This document shows positions 44,684 through 56,604 of a stretch of 64,000 nucleotides of DNA, in pieces (positions within the stretch are counted from its first letter, which is position 1; the number at the start of each line of letters is the position of its first letter). The notes beneath the pieces are model-generated. The model saw nothing but the letters and a program-made list of their open reading frames with translations, was not told the origin of the DNA and made no database searches. Origin of the DNA: Phoronis australis (lineage: Eukaryota > Phoronida > Phoronidae); assembly GCA_002633005.1 (NCBI GenBank), contig NMRA01000325.1, forward strand, positions 227,290 through 291,289, given 5' to 3'. The position numbers were made by a program, and so were the translations under genes.

Positions 44684-45274
44684 TACAGTACTCTGACAGG
44701 TGAGCCTTTTTAGTCATTTTTGTAAACACATGAGGTTCAATCATTGCCATACGGGCATTGTAGGCTCTTAATACAGAACATGGCACCAGAAACTCAGCTA
44801 TGTGAAAAAAGTTCTGATTTAATAACTCAATTTTCTGTAGTTTGGGATCCCGATATACATGCTGCAGCATCAAAATAACTTGCAAAGGCAAACATTAGAT
44901 TAACTCTTACTGCAGTTCCTACATTGCTGTGCTATGTGCAACAATTGCTTAATTGTCCTTCGCAAAGCATGAATATCTAGTGTCTACATCATAACGCGAA
45001 ATGTTCGTGATAGAATCACAGGGGTTACAGGGATTATAAACTTGACACGCTTTTATCAGCAATTTCAATAGTTTATTACCCATTGGGGCCATAGTGTAGG
45101 AGCAATAAACATGGTAATTCCGCCTGGTCTGGCAATGGAACTTAACGCCATCAGGTAATGAAAAAAGGCATGAAGTCGCATGATACTAGCGAAACAAAGC
45201 TTTGCGGTTTTCTCGGGAATTTCCACTGATCCAAAAATGGGGCAAGGTTTTTCGGGTCCGTCTTTCACAACCAA
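44684..45274 (-). other. Candidate exons of an unknown minus-strand gene
   Basis: Two open segments look protein-like. 44684-44878 reads LQHVYRDPKLQKIELLNQ and FFHIAEFLVPCSVLRAY, and has a GTAAGT donor. 45080-45274 starts with ATG and reads KTAKLCFASIMRLHAFFHYL, with a GTAATA donor. The splice phases between them do not match without another exon, and I do not recognise the family. The upstream end is only 67 bp from the VHL stop codon. Confidence 0.25.
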
Positions 45275-45341
45275 AACGCGTTATGTGGAGCAGACTCCTG
45301 AATGGTTCTAAGTTATGAACACTTCCATTGCTCTAAGCAAG

Positions 45342-45671
45342 TCAGTCTCTATCATTTCCCGCCTGATCTTCGGGTAGAACCTGATCGTGCCCCACAAATT
45401 GTGGTGTTTGTCCAGCAACATATCGTTTGGGGCAAGGACGGTTCTGCTTCTCTCTCAAATAGTCAATAAGCATCACAGGAATTTCCAGTTTGGAAAACTC
45501 TTCACAAGGAATAGCTCGTTTTAAAACTTGCATGCACAGCACAGTCAAGGAAAATACAGGGATGTCTATGTGCACTTTTGTCCTTTCGTTTTCTCCATTC
45601 CAAGCAGCTGGATAATAAATTTCTTGCCCAGCAACACATAGTCGATCCCCTGTAGCGTGATCCTTGAATAT
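45342..45671 (-). CDS. VHL: Von Hippel-Lindau tumour suppressor (VHL), second coding part
   Basis: Residues 70-178 and TGA at 45342-45344. It starts IFKDHATGDRL and continues PVFSLTVLCMQVLKRAI and LEIPVMLIDYL. SLTVLCMQVL matches the BC-box (S/T-L-x3-C-x3-hydrophobic), which contacts Elongin C and places the protein in the Cullin-2 ubiquitin ligase that marks hydroxylated HIF-alpha. The remaining alpha domain follows. The total of about 178 residues lies between the short (160) and long (213) human forms. The acceptor GCGACAG precedes 45671. Human VHL has a further intron in this part; here the frame is uninterrupted. Confidence 0.88.
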   Translation of the reverse strand: MFKDHATGDRLCVAGQEIYYPAAWNGENERTKVHIDIPVFSLTVLCMQVLKRAIPCEEFSKLEIPVMLIDYLREKQNRPCPKRYVAGQTPQFVGHDQVLPEDQAGNDRD

Positions 45672-45826
45672 CTGTCGCAGACCAAGTAGGCTACCCGACC
45701 AAGTTAACTTGGTCGGCTTACACGGTCGGACCTCGCAGACCAAGTAGATACCTCCGACCAAGTGGCAAGGTACCGTTGATACCTGAATGTTTGCCATAGT
45801 GTTATAATGTGAACGGTTCCANATAT
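45672..45826 (-). other. 155-bp interruption of VHL (intron or insertion)
   Basis: The segment separates the two VHL parts. Its length is not a multiple of three, so retention shifts the frame. It ends in CGACAG (good acceptor) but begins ATAT-N-TGGAACC with no GT. It holds the perfect 20-bp palindrome CGACCAAGTTAACTTGGTCG and two copies of a CTACTTGGTCTGCGA unit. ATAT begins both the segment and the next exon, as a target duplication would. Confidence 0.6.
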
Positions 45827-46033
45827 CCAAGGGTGTGTTACGAAAGTGTTCAAATGATAAAAACTCCCGGGTTTGATCGTCTTGTACAGAGCAAGAATAC
45901 CTTGGTAATTTACCCAACAAACATCAACAGATCTCACTGTCCTGTTGACAAATGTAACGAACGCACGCTGTTCGTTATTAAGGGACTTCACATTACCGTC
46001 AACGCGGTCAGTTTTCACAGATTTATTAGCCAT
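45827..46033 (-). CDS. VHL: Von Hippel-Lindau tumour suppressor (VHL), first coding part
   Basis: ATG at 46033, residues 1-69. FVTFVNRTVRSVDVCWVNYQ, then LYKTIKPGSF and NTFVTHPW form the start of the beta domain. The Trp-x-Asn-Tyr segment, the Tyr before x-x-IKPG (human Tyr98 position), and the His and Trp of THPW (human His115 and Trp117 positions) are the hydroxyproline-HIF pocket residues, so substrate binding looks intact. The part ends at TGG before ATAT; there is no GT donor at that boundary, and an N at 45822 lies close by. Confidence 0.85.
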
Positions 46034-46267
46034 TTTTTCTTTAAAATATCTTCATGGAAGCATCCGGATGTCTCACTGAAAGTATAAACCAATGAAAACA
46101 CGTCAAAATCCAGAGCCCGGAAGATAATGTGATTTAAACCGAGGCTCCAGACGTGGCTGACGTTAAAGCCCATCACAGTACAAAGCTTAGAATTATTTGT
46201 GTTTCTGGTCAATCTCGTTCAACTTCCTTTTTATTTAATCGTCAAAAAGAACACCGAATCTGCCAAA
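46034..46267. promoter_or_regulatory. Putative bidirectional promoter, VHL / RAB6
   Basis: The two start codons are 234 bp apart in divergent orientation, so both 5' UTRs and the core promoters must share this interval. An ACCAATG CCAAT box is near 46088. No TATA box is evident. Confidence 0.6.
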
Positions 46268-46334
46268 ATGTCATCTGGCGAGTTTGGGAATCCCTTAAGG
46301 AAATTTAAATTGGTTTTCTTGGGCGAACAAAGTG
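46268..46334 (+). CDS. RAB6: RAB6 small GTPase, coding exon 1
   Basis: ATG at 46268. MSSGEFGNPLRKFKLVFLGE then QS, with a split Val codon, matches RAB6 up to the P-loop. RAB6 is a Golgi-associated GTPase that acts in retrograde and post-Golgi vesicle traffic. Donor GTAAGT. The gene continues through exons at 51763, 61960 and 63148, which give residues 1-95; the NKxD and SAK guanine-binding motifs and the C-terminal prenylation Cys lie beyond the window. Confidence 0.95.
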
Positions 46335-48788
46335 GTAAGTTATCCTCCCATTTTGCCGGTTTCTTGTTGGGTCAATGTTTTGTGTGCGAGGAGAATGACC
46401 ATTTTCACTGATCCTCAAAAAATTTCACTCAACCAGTTTAACAACTATTTAGTGAATGCTGCCTTCAACATGGTATGCTTTTCATCGGTGTTGAGCCTGC
46501 AATTTCTATTCAACTCAATTATGTTAAGAATGTTGTCTTATCATTGATCAATTTTTGTCTGTGATGTTAATTAGTTCATAATCAGTAGACCTTTACTAAA
46601 TCAGCTGATTCAAACTTTCGTTTTGAAAACTTACGAATTATGAGTGAGATGGCTACTGTTAGTTGTGACTCTTGTGAAAGTTGGTGGCATGGGAAATCTT
46701 TTACATGGACTGGAGGCGGAGGGTTGGAATACATGTAATTATTTAACCTGTTAATCCTGTCAGTTGATGTCAACCCACTTGACTGTCTCTTGCAGTTGCA
46801 AATGAACTGAGACCCATGCCACTGAGAGTGAGAACAAAGGCGAGAGATCTCAAACATTGTAATTTTTCTTTGTTCTCCGATCTCCATAGGTTTTCGTTAA
46901 TTAGGTTCTGAAGTTTGTTCATAGACTAGTCACTCCTGATGGTAACGCGAGTTCATCATATGCTTTTACTATCAACAGTGGCAATTCACTTGATCTCACC
47001 AAACTCACAATTGAGATATTACTAACCATTATAGATGTACCCTACATTTGTGTAGTTTGACTTAGGTACAACATAAAAAGTGAATCTTGTCAGTACTTTG
47101 ACAACATTGACCTGCCATGTCACTGGTATGACTCATAATCATATGTAAACTAGAGATTTCCCTTGGATGAGTCATCTACCTCTGAGTTTATACAGAAGCA
47201 GTTATAGTATTGTTTTCCTTGAATAGTCTGGAATTAGGCAAGTGAATATAGCAGCTTACAGCTTAAAACTATTTTTTATGCTGCCTGTGATCTACAACTA
47301 AAGCAACTGTTTCTCTTGTATGATCAAATATATTTCAATGGCATTATTTTAGAAGTTAAAATTATTTTTGTGTGCTCCATTTTTTATTGGTTTCTACATA
47401 TAATTACTGTTCATCTAATTTTGTTCTTTACATAATTACAGTTTAATTCAAAAGGACAGGCTTGATTTGAAATGATGTTTAATGAGATTTTTCTTTTAGA
47501 AATTACGGAACCTTTGATTCAAATGTTCAAGCTTTTCCATATTTTTACAGATCTTATGGGGTCAAATGACATCTTCTTGTAAAGTAATGTTTTAGCCTCT
47601 GACAGCTTCAGAAAATCAATGGACTCTATGTGTGATGAAGTGCAATGTCTAAGTAATGTCCTTGTATTGAGACTTTTAGTTCTGCATGGAATATTTATGA
47701 ACTTTTTGGTGTGTTGAGCAACTTAAATGGGAAACTTTTATTTCACAACTTTGATATTACAGTAAAATACAACTTGTAATATTATTACAAACGTAACGCT
47801 TCAATGAGTTTAAAGGGCACAGTAGCAGCATGCCTCAGCCAATGACAGGGTGTCACAGCCATTAGATTTGGGGCTCATAGTAACAATAGCAAAGCTCCAC
47901 ATAAACCTCCATTACAGGCTTGAAAATAATGGTATTTGAGTTGGCACTGAGTGGAAGTCAGCACTTTTGTTGTTTTTTTTTTTGGTTGCACCTGCTGACA
48001 ACTACACGTCTGTAGCTGTACATGCGGCGATCGTATCCTGTGTTCTTGGTGACCTGTTTTGAGAAGTCACATGTCTCCTTTATAATTGCTATTTAAACAT
48101 TCGGATAAAAGGTGCTAAAGTTCTCGCGAGCCTGAAAATTGTGGTGTGGGCACTTACCCGCTGAGCCAGAGTCGCCTTAGTCTCCCATGACCTTTGAAAT
48201 GGAAGTGCACCGATGCAAATTTCACAGGATTTCCCGTTACCATAAGGCTAGCTACCAACGCAAAACTTAAAGGGGCGCTATCTAACCGACATTGGTATTC
48301 AAGTACCTAAGTATGCAATTTGAAATGGTGGAAAATATACATTTAAAAAAATACCCATCAAATTTCCAGGACTGACTTTTCGTACAGATGAGGCAGTGTG
48401 CCTTAGGGTAGTAGGTGCCCACTTTCTTTACTCATGGTCATGGGTTTGAGTCCCACTGGTCCACACTGCTAGACCCTTAAGTCAGGTTTCTAGTTTCTCA
48501 GCTTGGTTTTATATGTTTATTAATAAAGCACAAAAATGGTTCCAGGTGATAAGTGTAATGGGTCCGCATGGGAGGCCTGGCCACATCTTGTGCAACATGT
48601 TACATGTACCAGACCGCCTGCAGTTATAGTTAAAGTCTTATGAATTTCATTAATGTAGTTAAAGATCTACAAAATACAAAGCCAAGTGTAGGCTACTCCT
48701 TCCATTTGTGCACCCCATTCAAACTTTTGAAACTTCAACAATTGAAAAATCTGTCCAGAAAATTTCATGAGGCATTGTGTACTCAAGC
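46335..48788. other. RAB6 intron 1, first part
   Basis: AT-rich, with no gene recognised. A weak tRNA-like stretch (GGTCATGGGTTTGAGTCCCA, B-box-like) lies at 48435-48462, with only a poor A box upstream; it may be an old tRNA-derived repeat. Confidence 0.45.
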
Positions 48789-49165
48789 CAAATTTCATGA
48801 GAAAAAATCTTATTATCTAATGTTGGTTGCATATTCAGTAGCAAATTTTGCATGAAATAAAAAGCGTCGAAATACTACGACTTTGAATAGAATTCCACTA
48901 TTGTGTGATTCGAGTTTGCTGCTTTGGCACTGATTACGTGCCCTAGATATGGAAAAATAGGTCAGCCAAAATGTCACTTGTAGAGCACTTATTTTGCCTT
49001 GCCATGTGAAGAAGGCCAGGATTTAGCTCTTAACACTGTAACAAAAGAATCGTTCTTTTGAAGACTAAATTTTTGGATAATATGAGAGGCTCTGGTAGAC
49101 TTAAGACCTGGTAAGTGTCAATTTCAACAATTCAGCCGTACTTAAGTACGTTGCAGAAGATGCTG
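48789..49165 (+). repeat. Second copy of the repeat at 11057-11429
   Basis: Colinear with the KPNA intron 1 copy, including TAATGTTGGTTGCATATTCA, TATGGAAAAATAGGTCAGCC and GCAGAAGATGCTGAC. Moderately diverged. No coding domain. Confidence 0.6.
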
Positions 49166-49725
49166 ACAAGATGATATCTCTAGCCACCAGTGCTCCAGTG
49201 GAGTTTGAATTGTGAGTGAAACGGCCAAAAGTATGAGTGGAAAAAGTACAAATATGAGTTGAAAACTAGCCTCTCTCATACGGATGCCAACCAATGTCTG
49301 GCGGAAACGACTAAATGAGAAGCAATTATGAAGACATCTCAACCTCTCGGTGGTGAGAATCTGGCACAACATAATGTCATAAATACGCAGAACGGCACAA
49401 CAATGCTGATGCACAAACAGCCCAAGTTGTGTATGACATCAGAACAAGTTCAGCTCGGGAACACCCCATATTTGTGTCCTATCTGCCAGGATATAGCACG
49501 TTACCTACCGGTATATGTCAGGACACAGGGTTGGGAGAAAAAGAATTTTTTAAGAATTTTAAAATGTGCACAAAAAATAAACATGCTGCAGTTTCGTGCC
49601 TAGTGTCGAACCACTTCCATCTAAAGTCTAGGGGAGTTTCAGTGGGATTGAATTGACCAACTTGAAGCTTTAATACTTTAATTACAGAATGTCGATTAGG
49701 GTATTGTGTGTACGGAAACATTTAA

Positions 49726-51366
49726 AGGAAAGTGCCACCCAATTTAATTAGTCTTTTTTGCCGTCTTAATCGGGCTATATCCACGTTGCCTCACATACGG
49801 TTGACCTTACCTTGCCGAGAGGTGTCGCGTTAACCTGTGAGGAAGGTGAGAAACGACGCAGCGACATCAGTGGTTCATTTGCAGAGTGAATGCCGCTATG
49901 TTGCGGTGCATCGTTCCCACTTGTCCGAACTATGCAGCTGCGAGGAAAATAGGTATACCGTGTTTTCGACTTCCTCGAGAGTTCGAAATGCTTTTATGAA
50001 GTGGCTCGCGGTAGTGAAGAATGAAAAGTACGCTGTAAATAGCAAGTGTGAAGCTGTGAAACATCTCCGTGTCTGTGGCCTGCAGTTGTCGATGAATGCT
50101 GGCTTACCAACTAACTATCTATACGTTCTGTTGTCTGAGCTTGTTCACGGCTCCTCTCTAGTATTTCACTGTATTCCGTTTCGAACTGATAGCCTGTGAA
50201 ACTTAACGATCCACCTGCAAAATCTTCGTCCGGATGAGCTCTCGTCTAAGTCGGGATTGCGAGTTGCCATGTTGACGTTTATTACTGAGCATTCTGTTTC
50301 AAAATAAATTATTCTCATCCTAACCAATACTTATATCAAACTGAAACAAAATCTGCCTCATTAGATGCAACTTGTAATGTCTTTGGAGTGCCCCTGGGAA
50401 GCCAGCAATGAATAAATCACTGTGTTACAGGCTTTAGGTTGCAATAAAACTAATTGACGGGACACCGAGGCCATGTGAGCGCATGCTAATTCAGTGTTGT
50501 GAAACAACTCAATTTTCTATCCCACAGCCAGGTGTTAGGGGAATCTTTATTTACATTTACATTATTCAAATAATGGTTGTCAATGTACAACTTCTGCCCT
50601 GACGGTTTTGTGGCCAAAGTGGAACCTGAATTCGCGGCCCCCTACGAGTAAGTAGATTTACAGTTTGGTGGCTAATTCACCAACATAGTCACGTGCACAT
50701 TACGTGTTTGGCTCAATAGTATAGTATTTTCTTGAATGGAAGTTTAGTTTCCAACTTTGGCTGGTTTACGTTTGTGGTGTCTTCAGTCCGGTCCCGACAG
50801 ACCTGATCGGTTTCCGAGCTGCTGGCCAGGATAAAGAGTCAGTCCGTCCGCGACGGGCCTGATCGGGCTCCGAGCCACTGGCCAGGATAACGAGCGTTTT
50901 GTGTGTTTAGAACTCAAAAAATCAGAAGTCTAAACAACACAGATCTAGGTTCTCCTGTCTGTATCTCACAGAAACTTCGAATTTATCTCCGAACAGAGGT
51001 CCCAAACTCCTGCTATGGACCTTATTGGCCTGCCGAACTTTGTAGGCTATGGTGTGTCCAAATACCAATAAATCTGTAACAGCGAAATAAAACAACATGT
51101 TTTCATTAGAACTCAGGTGTATTTTTAAGGGTTTTACATTGAAGTTTGATGATTTATTGACCAGTGTTAAACAATGAATTCAAGCGATAACCCGTGTTGT
51201 GAACTGCTGAACAGACTGCATGTGAAACCATTTACGTCATTGGATAATTTCAACACCTCCGTTTGCCGTCAGGTGTCAGGTAACGCAACCGAACGTGTCG
51301 TTATCGAGTAAAACTACTCGATTTAAATTGATACAAATTAGGTTGTTTTTTGGGTGGCATGCTCCT
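49726..51366 (+). mobile_element. TTAA-flanked element family C, copy 2 (Kolobok-like)
   Basis: 1641 bp from AGGAAAGTGCCACCC to GGGTGGCATGCTCCT, with TTAA at 49722-49725 and 51367-51370. Nearly full-length colinear match to copy 1 at 28266-29913. A THAP-like block lies at 49867-50090 (residues MKWLAVVKNEKYAV and HLRVCGLQ). Confidence 0.85.
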
Positions 51367-51762
51367 TTAATTCTGTGTGACCCTTTACAATGGTATAAAA
51401 TGAAGTAAAAAGAATTGCACGTGGTTTGGTACACGTTTTACCAAACGTGCGCGGGTCATGCACTCGTGTGGGCTTATTGCACTGGTCACCTGCAACCATT
51501 TTTATGCTTTCTTAATGACATGAAACCTAGCTGTGGAGCTAGAGACCTGACTCGAGGGTGTGCCCCAGGGGAACTTAAATCCACGACCATGTGTCATTTA
51601 GTTGACGATTTTTAGAGCTCTGTTTTTTTTTTTTTTATTTTCCAGCTTGAACTTACCAAATGACCAGCTGTGAGCAGTTAAATAGAATGGAATTTTGTGT
51701 ATTATTCAAGGCTTGCTTGTTCATATTTTGCCGTCTAACACTATGTCTCCTATATGTTTCAG

Positions 51763-51821
51763 TTGGAAAGACATCATTGATTACAAGGTTTATGTACGAC
51801 AGTTTTGACAACACATATCAG
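51763..51821 (+). CDS. RAB6: RAB6 small GTPase, coding exon 2
   Basis: Finishes the Val codon and gives residues 23-42, [20 protein letters not shown]. GxxxxVGKTS is the P-loop (G1) that binds phosphates, and the region leads into switch I. Acceptor TTTCAG, donor GTAAGG. Confidence 0.96.
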
Positions 51822-52149
51822 GTAAGGAAGCAACCACTGTTTTAAATTGCCTACTTAATGGGAATATTACATTTTGAGAGTGTTTCTGATCACATCCTAC
51901 GGTGTTTTAAACCCTACTTGTCGATTTCCATGGAAAGGAAATTGATAAAAATGGAAATTCCTCAAAGCGGAAGTGTAATGGAGTCAGCAAGTCTTATAAA
52001 TCTCTCTATGAGAAAGCTTTTCCATTGTATCTCTGCTCAATTGCCAAGTGTCCTGCCAATTTTCAATCCCAGCTAGTATGTAATTTGCCATTTGTCTTGA
52101 GCAATTATGCCACAAACAATAATATAAGTAGTACAGCAAGTAATGATTC

Positions 52150-52300
52150 AGCCTTTCAGAGACACAGTATTCGCTTATAGATTCAGCATTCGCTCAGATA
52201 CGCAGCATTCGCTCAGAGACGCAGCATTTGCTCAGAGACACTGTGTTCGCTCAGAGACATGTGTTTGCTCAGAGACATGGTGTTTGCTGAGTAGAACGTG
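52150..52300 (+). repeat. Short tandem array, 17-20 bp GCTCAGAGAC unit
   Basis: About seven degenerate units of the form GCATTCGCTCAGAGACGCA occur in RAB6 intron 2. Confidence 0.85.
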
Positions 52301-53054
52301 CTTGCAGCTTGAAGTACCTGGTTTCAAGTATTTTTAATTACATTATTTAAAAGTTGACTAGAAAGGTTCAAAATATATTTCCTGGTTAGTCAAAGAATCC
52401 AGATTGACCAAACACTTTCAGAAAGGTTATATTCCCTAAAAGTGGAATTTGCACGTAATTCCTCATCTGTGTGATTGCTTGGTCAAATTAGTTAGGGACA
52501 CAACATAGATTAGTGTCGATGTGAATACGAAATTTTTAAGAAAAATTTTTGATGAAAATGATCCACCGTAAATCACTCGACCGTGTCCAGTAAGTATCGT
52601 GACGTGGTGTTTGGGAATAACACTGCATGATGCGGCTTATGTGAGCCCCCAAGGTACGTCATCAGTGCAAAGGTCACCTATTTGCAGAATTTTTTGTTTT
52701 CATATTTACAAGTTGTCTATGAATACAACTGCACTTTGTTTAGCGTAGAGGATGTTCAAATGGCATTGTTGTTTAGTTCCTGCCATACATTAGTTAGGCA
52801 CATGCAAATACATCTTTAAACCTGTCAAGGCTTTAACTTGTTTCACGGCTAAATTGGATTTTGTAGCACAATCCAGAAAGCGGCAAGTTACAGTAAAATC
52901 TCAACTTTCCACCGCAATATGGGGGATAAGCGAAATTGTATTTTCATAAAAGATATGTGATCACCTTATTTTCACTTTTCCATGCGTAGGTTATGTTAAT
53001 AATTTGGAAAATTGTGGGCAATCACAGTGTTGGGGGCTCTTGAAAAATAAAATA

Positions 53055-54526
53055 CCGTATTCTCCCTAATGAGTACCTAGGGCGCTTAGAAAGATTCGCT
53101 TCAGGAAGGGGGGCGCTTATAGCCCAAAGTGGTTGAAACCCGGTCTCCGCAACAGGTGAAACCGTAAGCTAGAATTCATCAAATTTACGTTCTGTGACAC
53201 ATCTGTAACCTATGGCCGAGTTTCTACAAAATTGGAGTGCTTTGCTATCAAACTTTGTTGTTAAATTACGAGCATTTTTCACAAAATCCCAGTGCGAAAA
53301 GTCACTGACTGATGCGTCGCTGCCTCACGATCACCGATGGGTCAACTTGAATTTTTGAGTAAAAATATAGTTTCGACTCAACAAATTACCTGAAGTTCTT
53401 AAGTTTTCAAAATAGCGTCCCTAACATTTTTAAGTTAGTGTGGAGTTGGGATTAATTGCATGTTCTGTCCAAATCTGCGGTAGATCGTACTCCGCAACAC
53501 GAGAAAAATCTCTAGATGAACACACATGTTATTGTCAAATGATGTTTGTTTGAAGTTTGTCTGCTTGTGTGAGTGAGCGATTGCGTGCTTGTCATCAGAG
53601 TTCATTTGCCAGAGTAAGCGCGATGTAACGATCTAGGTGTGCATTGTAACTAAAGAAATTAACATAAGCAGTAATGCAGAACGTGTTTTATTTAGCACTT
53701 GTTGATCTCATCTGCTAAAAACATTCGAGAATTGTCTCAGTAAGGCCGATATTGAGTTGCCGGGTGACTGGATGCTTGACAGTTATTATTCGGGGGTTGT
53801 AAGAATGCGGAAGTGTTCACTGTCAGTGTGTCATTTTGACTTTAAAAACACCAATTACGATTAATTTAATAGTGGACTCTAAAAAAAATAACGCAAATGT
53901 TTTTTACGTTATTAGAAAGTTTCGGAAATAAGCGCAAGTATTTATTTCTTGCCGATTTGATGCTACCGGTTTCATGAATAGATACTTCCCAAAGACTAAT
54001 CTTCGATGACAGGTACTTGTATGTAGTGCGCGCTTCTTGGCCACGTGCCCAGCAGTTTAACAAAAGGTCAAGTTTTTATTAGTCTTTGATTCGCTGTTTT
54101 CACATATACATAGAAATTTGGATTTCTGTTCATGGAGATCTGTACGGGAAAGATACAATACAATCCCGTTGACAAGTTCACTGTGTCTGTTGTGAAAGAC
54201 CAGACCATAGTAGGACACATCCCTCGCAAGATCAGCAAAACTTTTGCGTTCTTTTTGAGCACGGCGGAAGTTTGAAGTGTGTAGTCATGGCTAAATGCCG
54301 ACATAGTGGTGAGGCTCGTGGTCTATAAACTCCGCGCATGATTTTTTTCTGAACTGTCTGATCTTATTGATAAATTGAAGACGTTACTGTAGAATTTTAA
54401 AACTATAGGTAACACATTTTTCGCATGTATGGCAGCGTTCATGGACTGGGCACTTATTTTAGCAAAGTCTGAAAACGTGTGGTGGTGCACTTACAGGGGC
54501 GTTGGCGCTTCTTAGAGTGAATACGG
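53055..54526 (+). mobile_element. Family R element, copy 3, with HIRAN-like relic
   Basis: 1472 bp from CCGTATTCTCCCTAATGAG to AGAGTGAATACGG, with TA on the left and TTA on the right. Colinear with copy 1 without the Harbinger insertion. The relic at 54105-54385 reads, across frame changes, NPVDKFTVSVVKDQTIVGHI then PRKISKTFAF, here keeping the GHIPRKIS block that copies 1 and 2 have lost. Confidence 0.8.
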
Positions 54527-54639
54527 TTAGTCGAAATTGCTGAGATTTTACCATCGGCAAAGTACAGAATTATTCACCAAGAGCACAGGATAGGCCAGAC
54601 AAGTAAAGTTTTATCCTGCCAAAAATGTTGACGCATTAT

Positions 54640-54830
54640 TGATACCATTGCTAGTGCTTTGTTATCAACGTGCCTTTATTTTTTGATTTTACCTAGAAAA
54701 CATAGTCACATGACCCAATCAATGGCAGTCTGGTAAAATGTCTGAAATCAAATTTTCCAGGCTCGGTGCTTTCAGCAAATTTTACTGAGTTAAAATCTAA
54801 TAAGGAATAAGATATTCATAGTTACAGTAC
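54640..54830 (+). repeat. Diverged repeat, also at 61590-61770
   Basis: Shares GATACCATTG, TACCTAGAAAACATAGTCAC and CCAATCAATGGCAG with GATACCATTG, TTCTAAAAAAACATGGGTCA and CCAATTAATGGCAG at the other site, in the same orientation within the same intron. Confidence 0.5.
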
Positions 54831-55190
54831 CGTATATTCCAAACAGCGCCAGTTAACTTCGCAGTAAACAGGTGGATATAATAGCGGAGCGTCGAAGCTG
54901 CGGTGCGGTATGAACGGTCAGTTTTGGTCCCATCGAAGTTAACACCAGGGGCCACTGTTATTGGGCAGTGTCATTAATTATTTTTCTTAGATAATCACCA
55001 GTCAAATTAGAAATAAGTTTAAAACCAATGCGATTACTTGGATGACGACAGCGTCACCTACCACGATGTCCGTTAAATACCGAAGCCGGTATGAACGGTT
55101 CATTTAACTTAGCAGTTTACGTCGACACTCTGCTTAGACAGGAGTTAAGTCTGTATGAAAGGGCCGTATGTTGTTACGGTATATGACAAC
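54831..55190. mobile_element. Foldback-family element D, short copy
   Basis: Contains GCGCCAGTTAACTTCGCAGT, GCGGTATGAACGGTCAGTTT and CCGGTATGAACGGTTCAT, the blocks that make up the arms of the larger palindrome at 56605-58055. It begins and ends with TACCGTAT- and TTACGGTA-like sequence. Confidence 0.6.
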
Positions 55191-56604
55191 AAGGATGTTA
55201 AGTATTGCACACAGTTTAATTACATTGATTTCCCTAACACTCCAGTGTTATTTTGTTTCCCTGATGATGGTTCAACATTGAACTGAAACATTGGACTGTG
55301 ACTATTTTTGCATTTGTTCTGCTATTCCTAGCTAAGGCTAAAACATGACTAGCTTAATACAAGGAGTTGTCGTTATGGTTTTTTAACCTAAGAAAGTTTT
55401 ACCAGATATTTGCTTGGTTTGCACTGTGTTGATGTAAGACCAGTTTTTATAAAGTTTCTGTTATTTGCAGGGTAATCAGTGTTTTAAGAATAGAAAAAAT
55501 GATATTGGTGGCCATTATATTTGTGCAAAATAAGTTGAGAATTACTTGTATGTTATTCTATTTTGTGTGAATGTACTCTATGGTAGACAATGTTACATAT
55601 CATGTGTATGTATAGCTCAAAATTCTTGGTGTGTGGTTATAGGACTTGATGTAGATATGTGCATGCTGTTCTGGTCAGGGCATATTGGCCTCAGTTAATA
55701 CTTCTATAGGAATGGAATTTTGCAATGCTCTAAGTATGACCTGGGGTATTTTGGAAATGTGAACCAAGGCAAGGAAGGACACTTGTGATTCATTTCAATG
55801 TAGTTCTTAGGAAGTTACTGCACATTGTTGAGGTGGACGTGAAGCAGAAGTTATTGCTTTGAACCATTCAATTGTATTCTGGGTTTCAAACTGTCAGTTT
55901 CAAAATACTAATGTCTTGGACAATTTAACTGATACTTATAATGATGAATTTGTATACTTAGAAATTGGGGTATGATTTTTGGGAGGAGAATCTTGGTGAA
56001 CCCATGGAAGAGGTATACGGTGTGTGTTGCTCAAAGGAGTGACATTTACTACACCAGTTTCACAATAAAAGGGTAACTTATCTTATAAAATATCATACAA
56101 AACTGTACAAGGATTCCAACTATACAAATCTAAAGAATTGCTTACACCTGTTTTTCAAACTTTGTTAGCAAATGGTTCACTCATTTTTGACAACTCGGCA
56201 TCTCCTCTTGTGCTGGTTTGGGTTTAATGGGTTAATTTTAATTCAGCTGTCCAACAATCCCTGTTGAGAGTGTTTCAGAAACTAAACCCTGTTGGAAAGA
56301 GTGACTTTCCAGAAAGCTTCATGCAATCGTGTTGTCTTTATCTCATTACATTCTCTGAATGGGGGTATCTTAATTTTCCAACTACATTGGTACACCTACC
56401 AGGGCATTGTCCGTGACTTAAAAAAATAATAGGGCATACAAAATGGGTTCCCAATATCCTCAGATAATCCATGACTAGTAAGCCGTGACAACATTTTTAT
56501 GACCCCAAGTCAAATTGTTGTTTAGTTATTGCGTGGTTGGTATATGTTACTGGGAGCAAACATGAGTATACCAGTCTGCAATAACCAATCTTGCATCATG
56601 TCAT
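55191..56604. other. RAB6 intron 2 segment, nothing recognised
   Basis: AT-rich intron without a recognised repeat end, domain or array. Confidence 0.6.

Noticed and set aside
45342-45920. A single 192-codon protein starting at 45920
   Set aside because: The first third is an out-of-frame reading of VHL exon 1 and the 155-bp interruption; only the part from 45671 onward is VHL.
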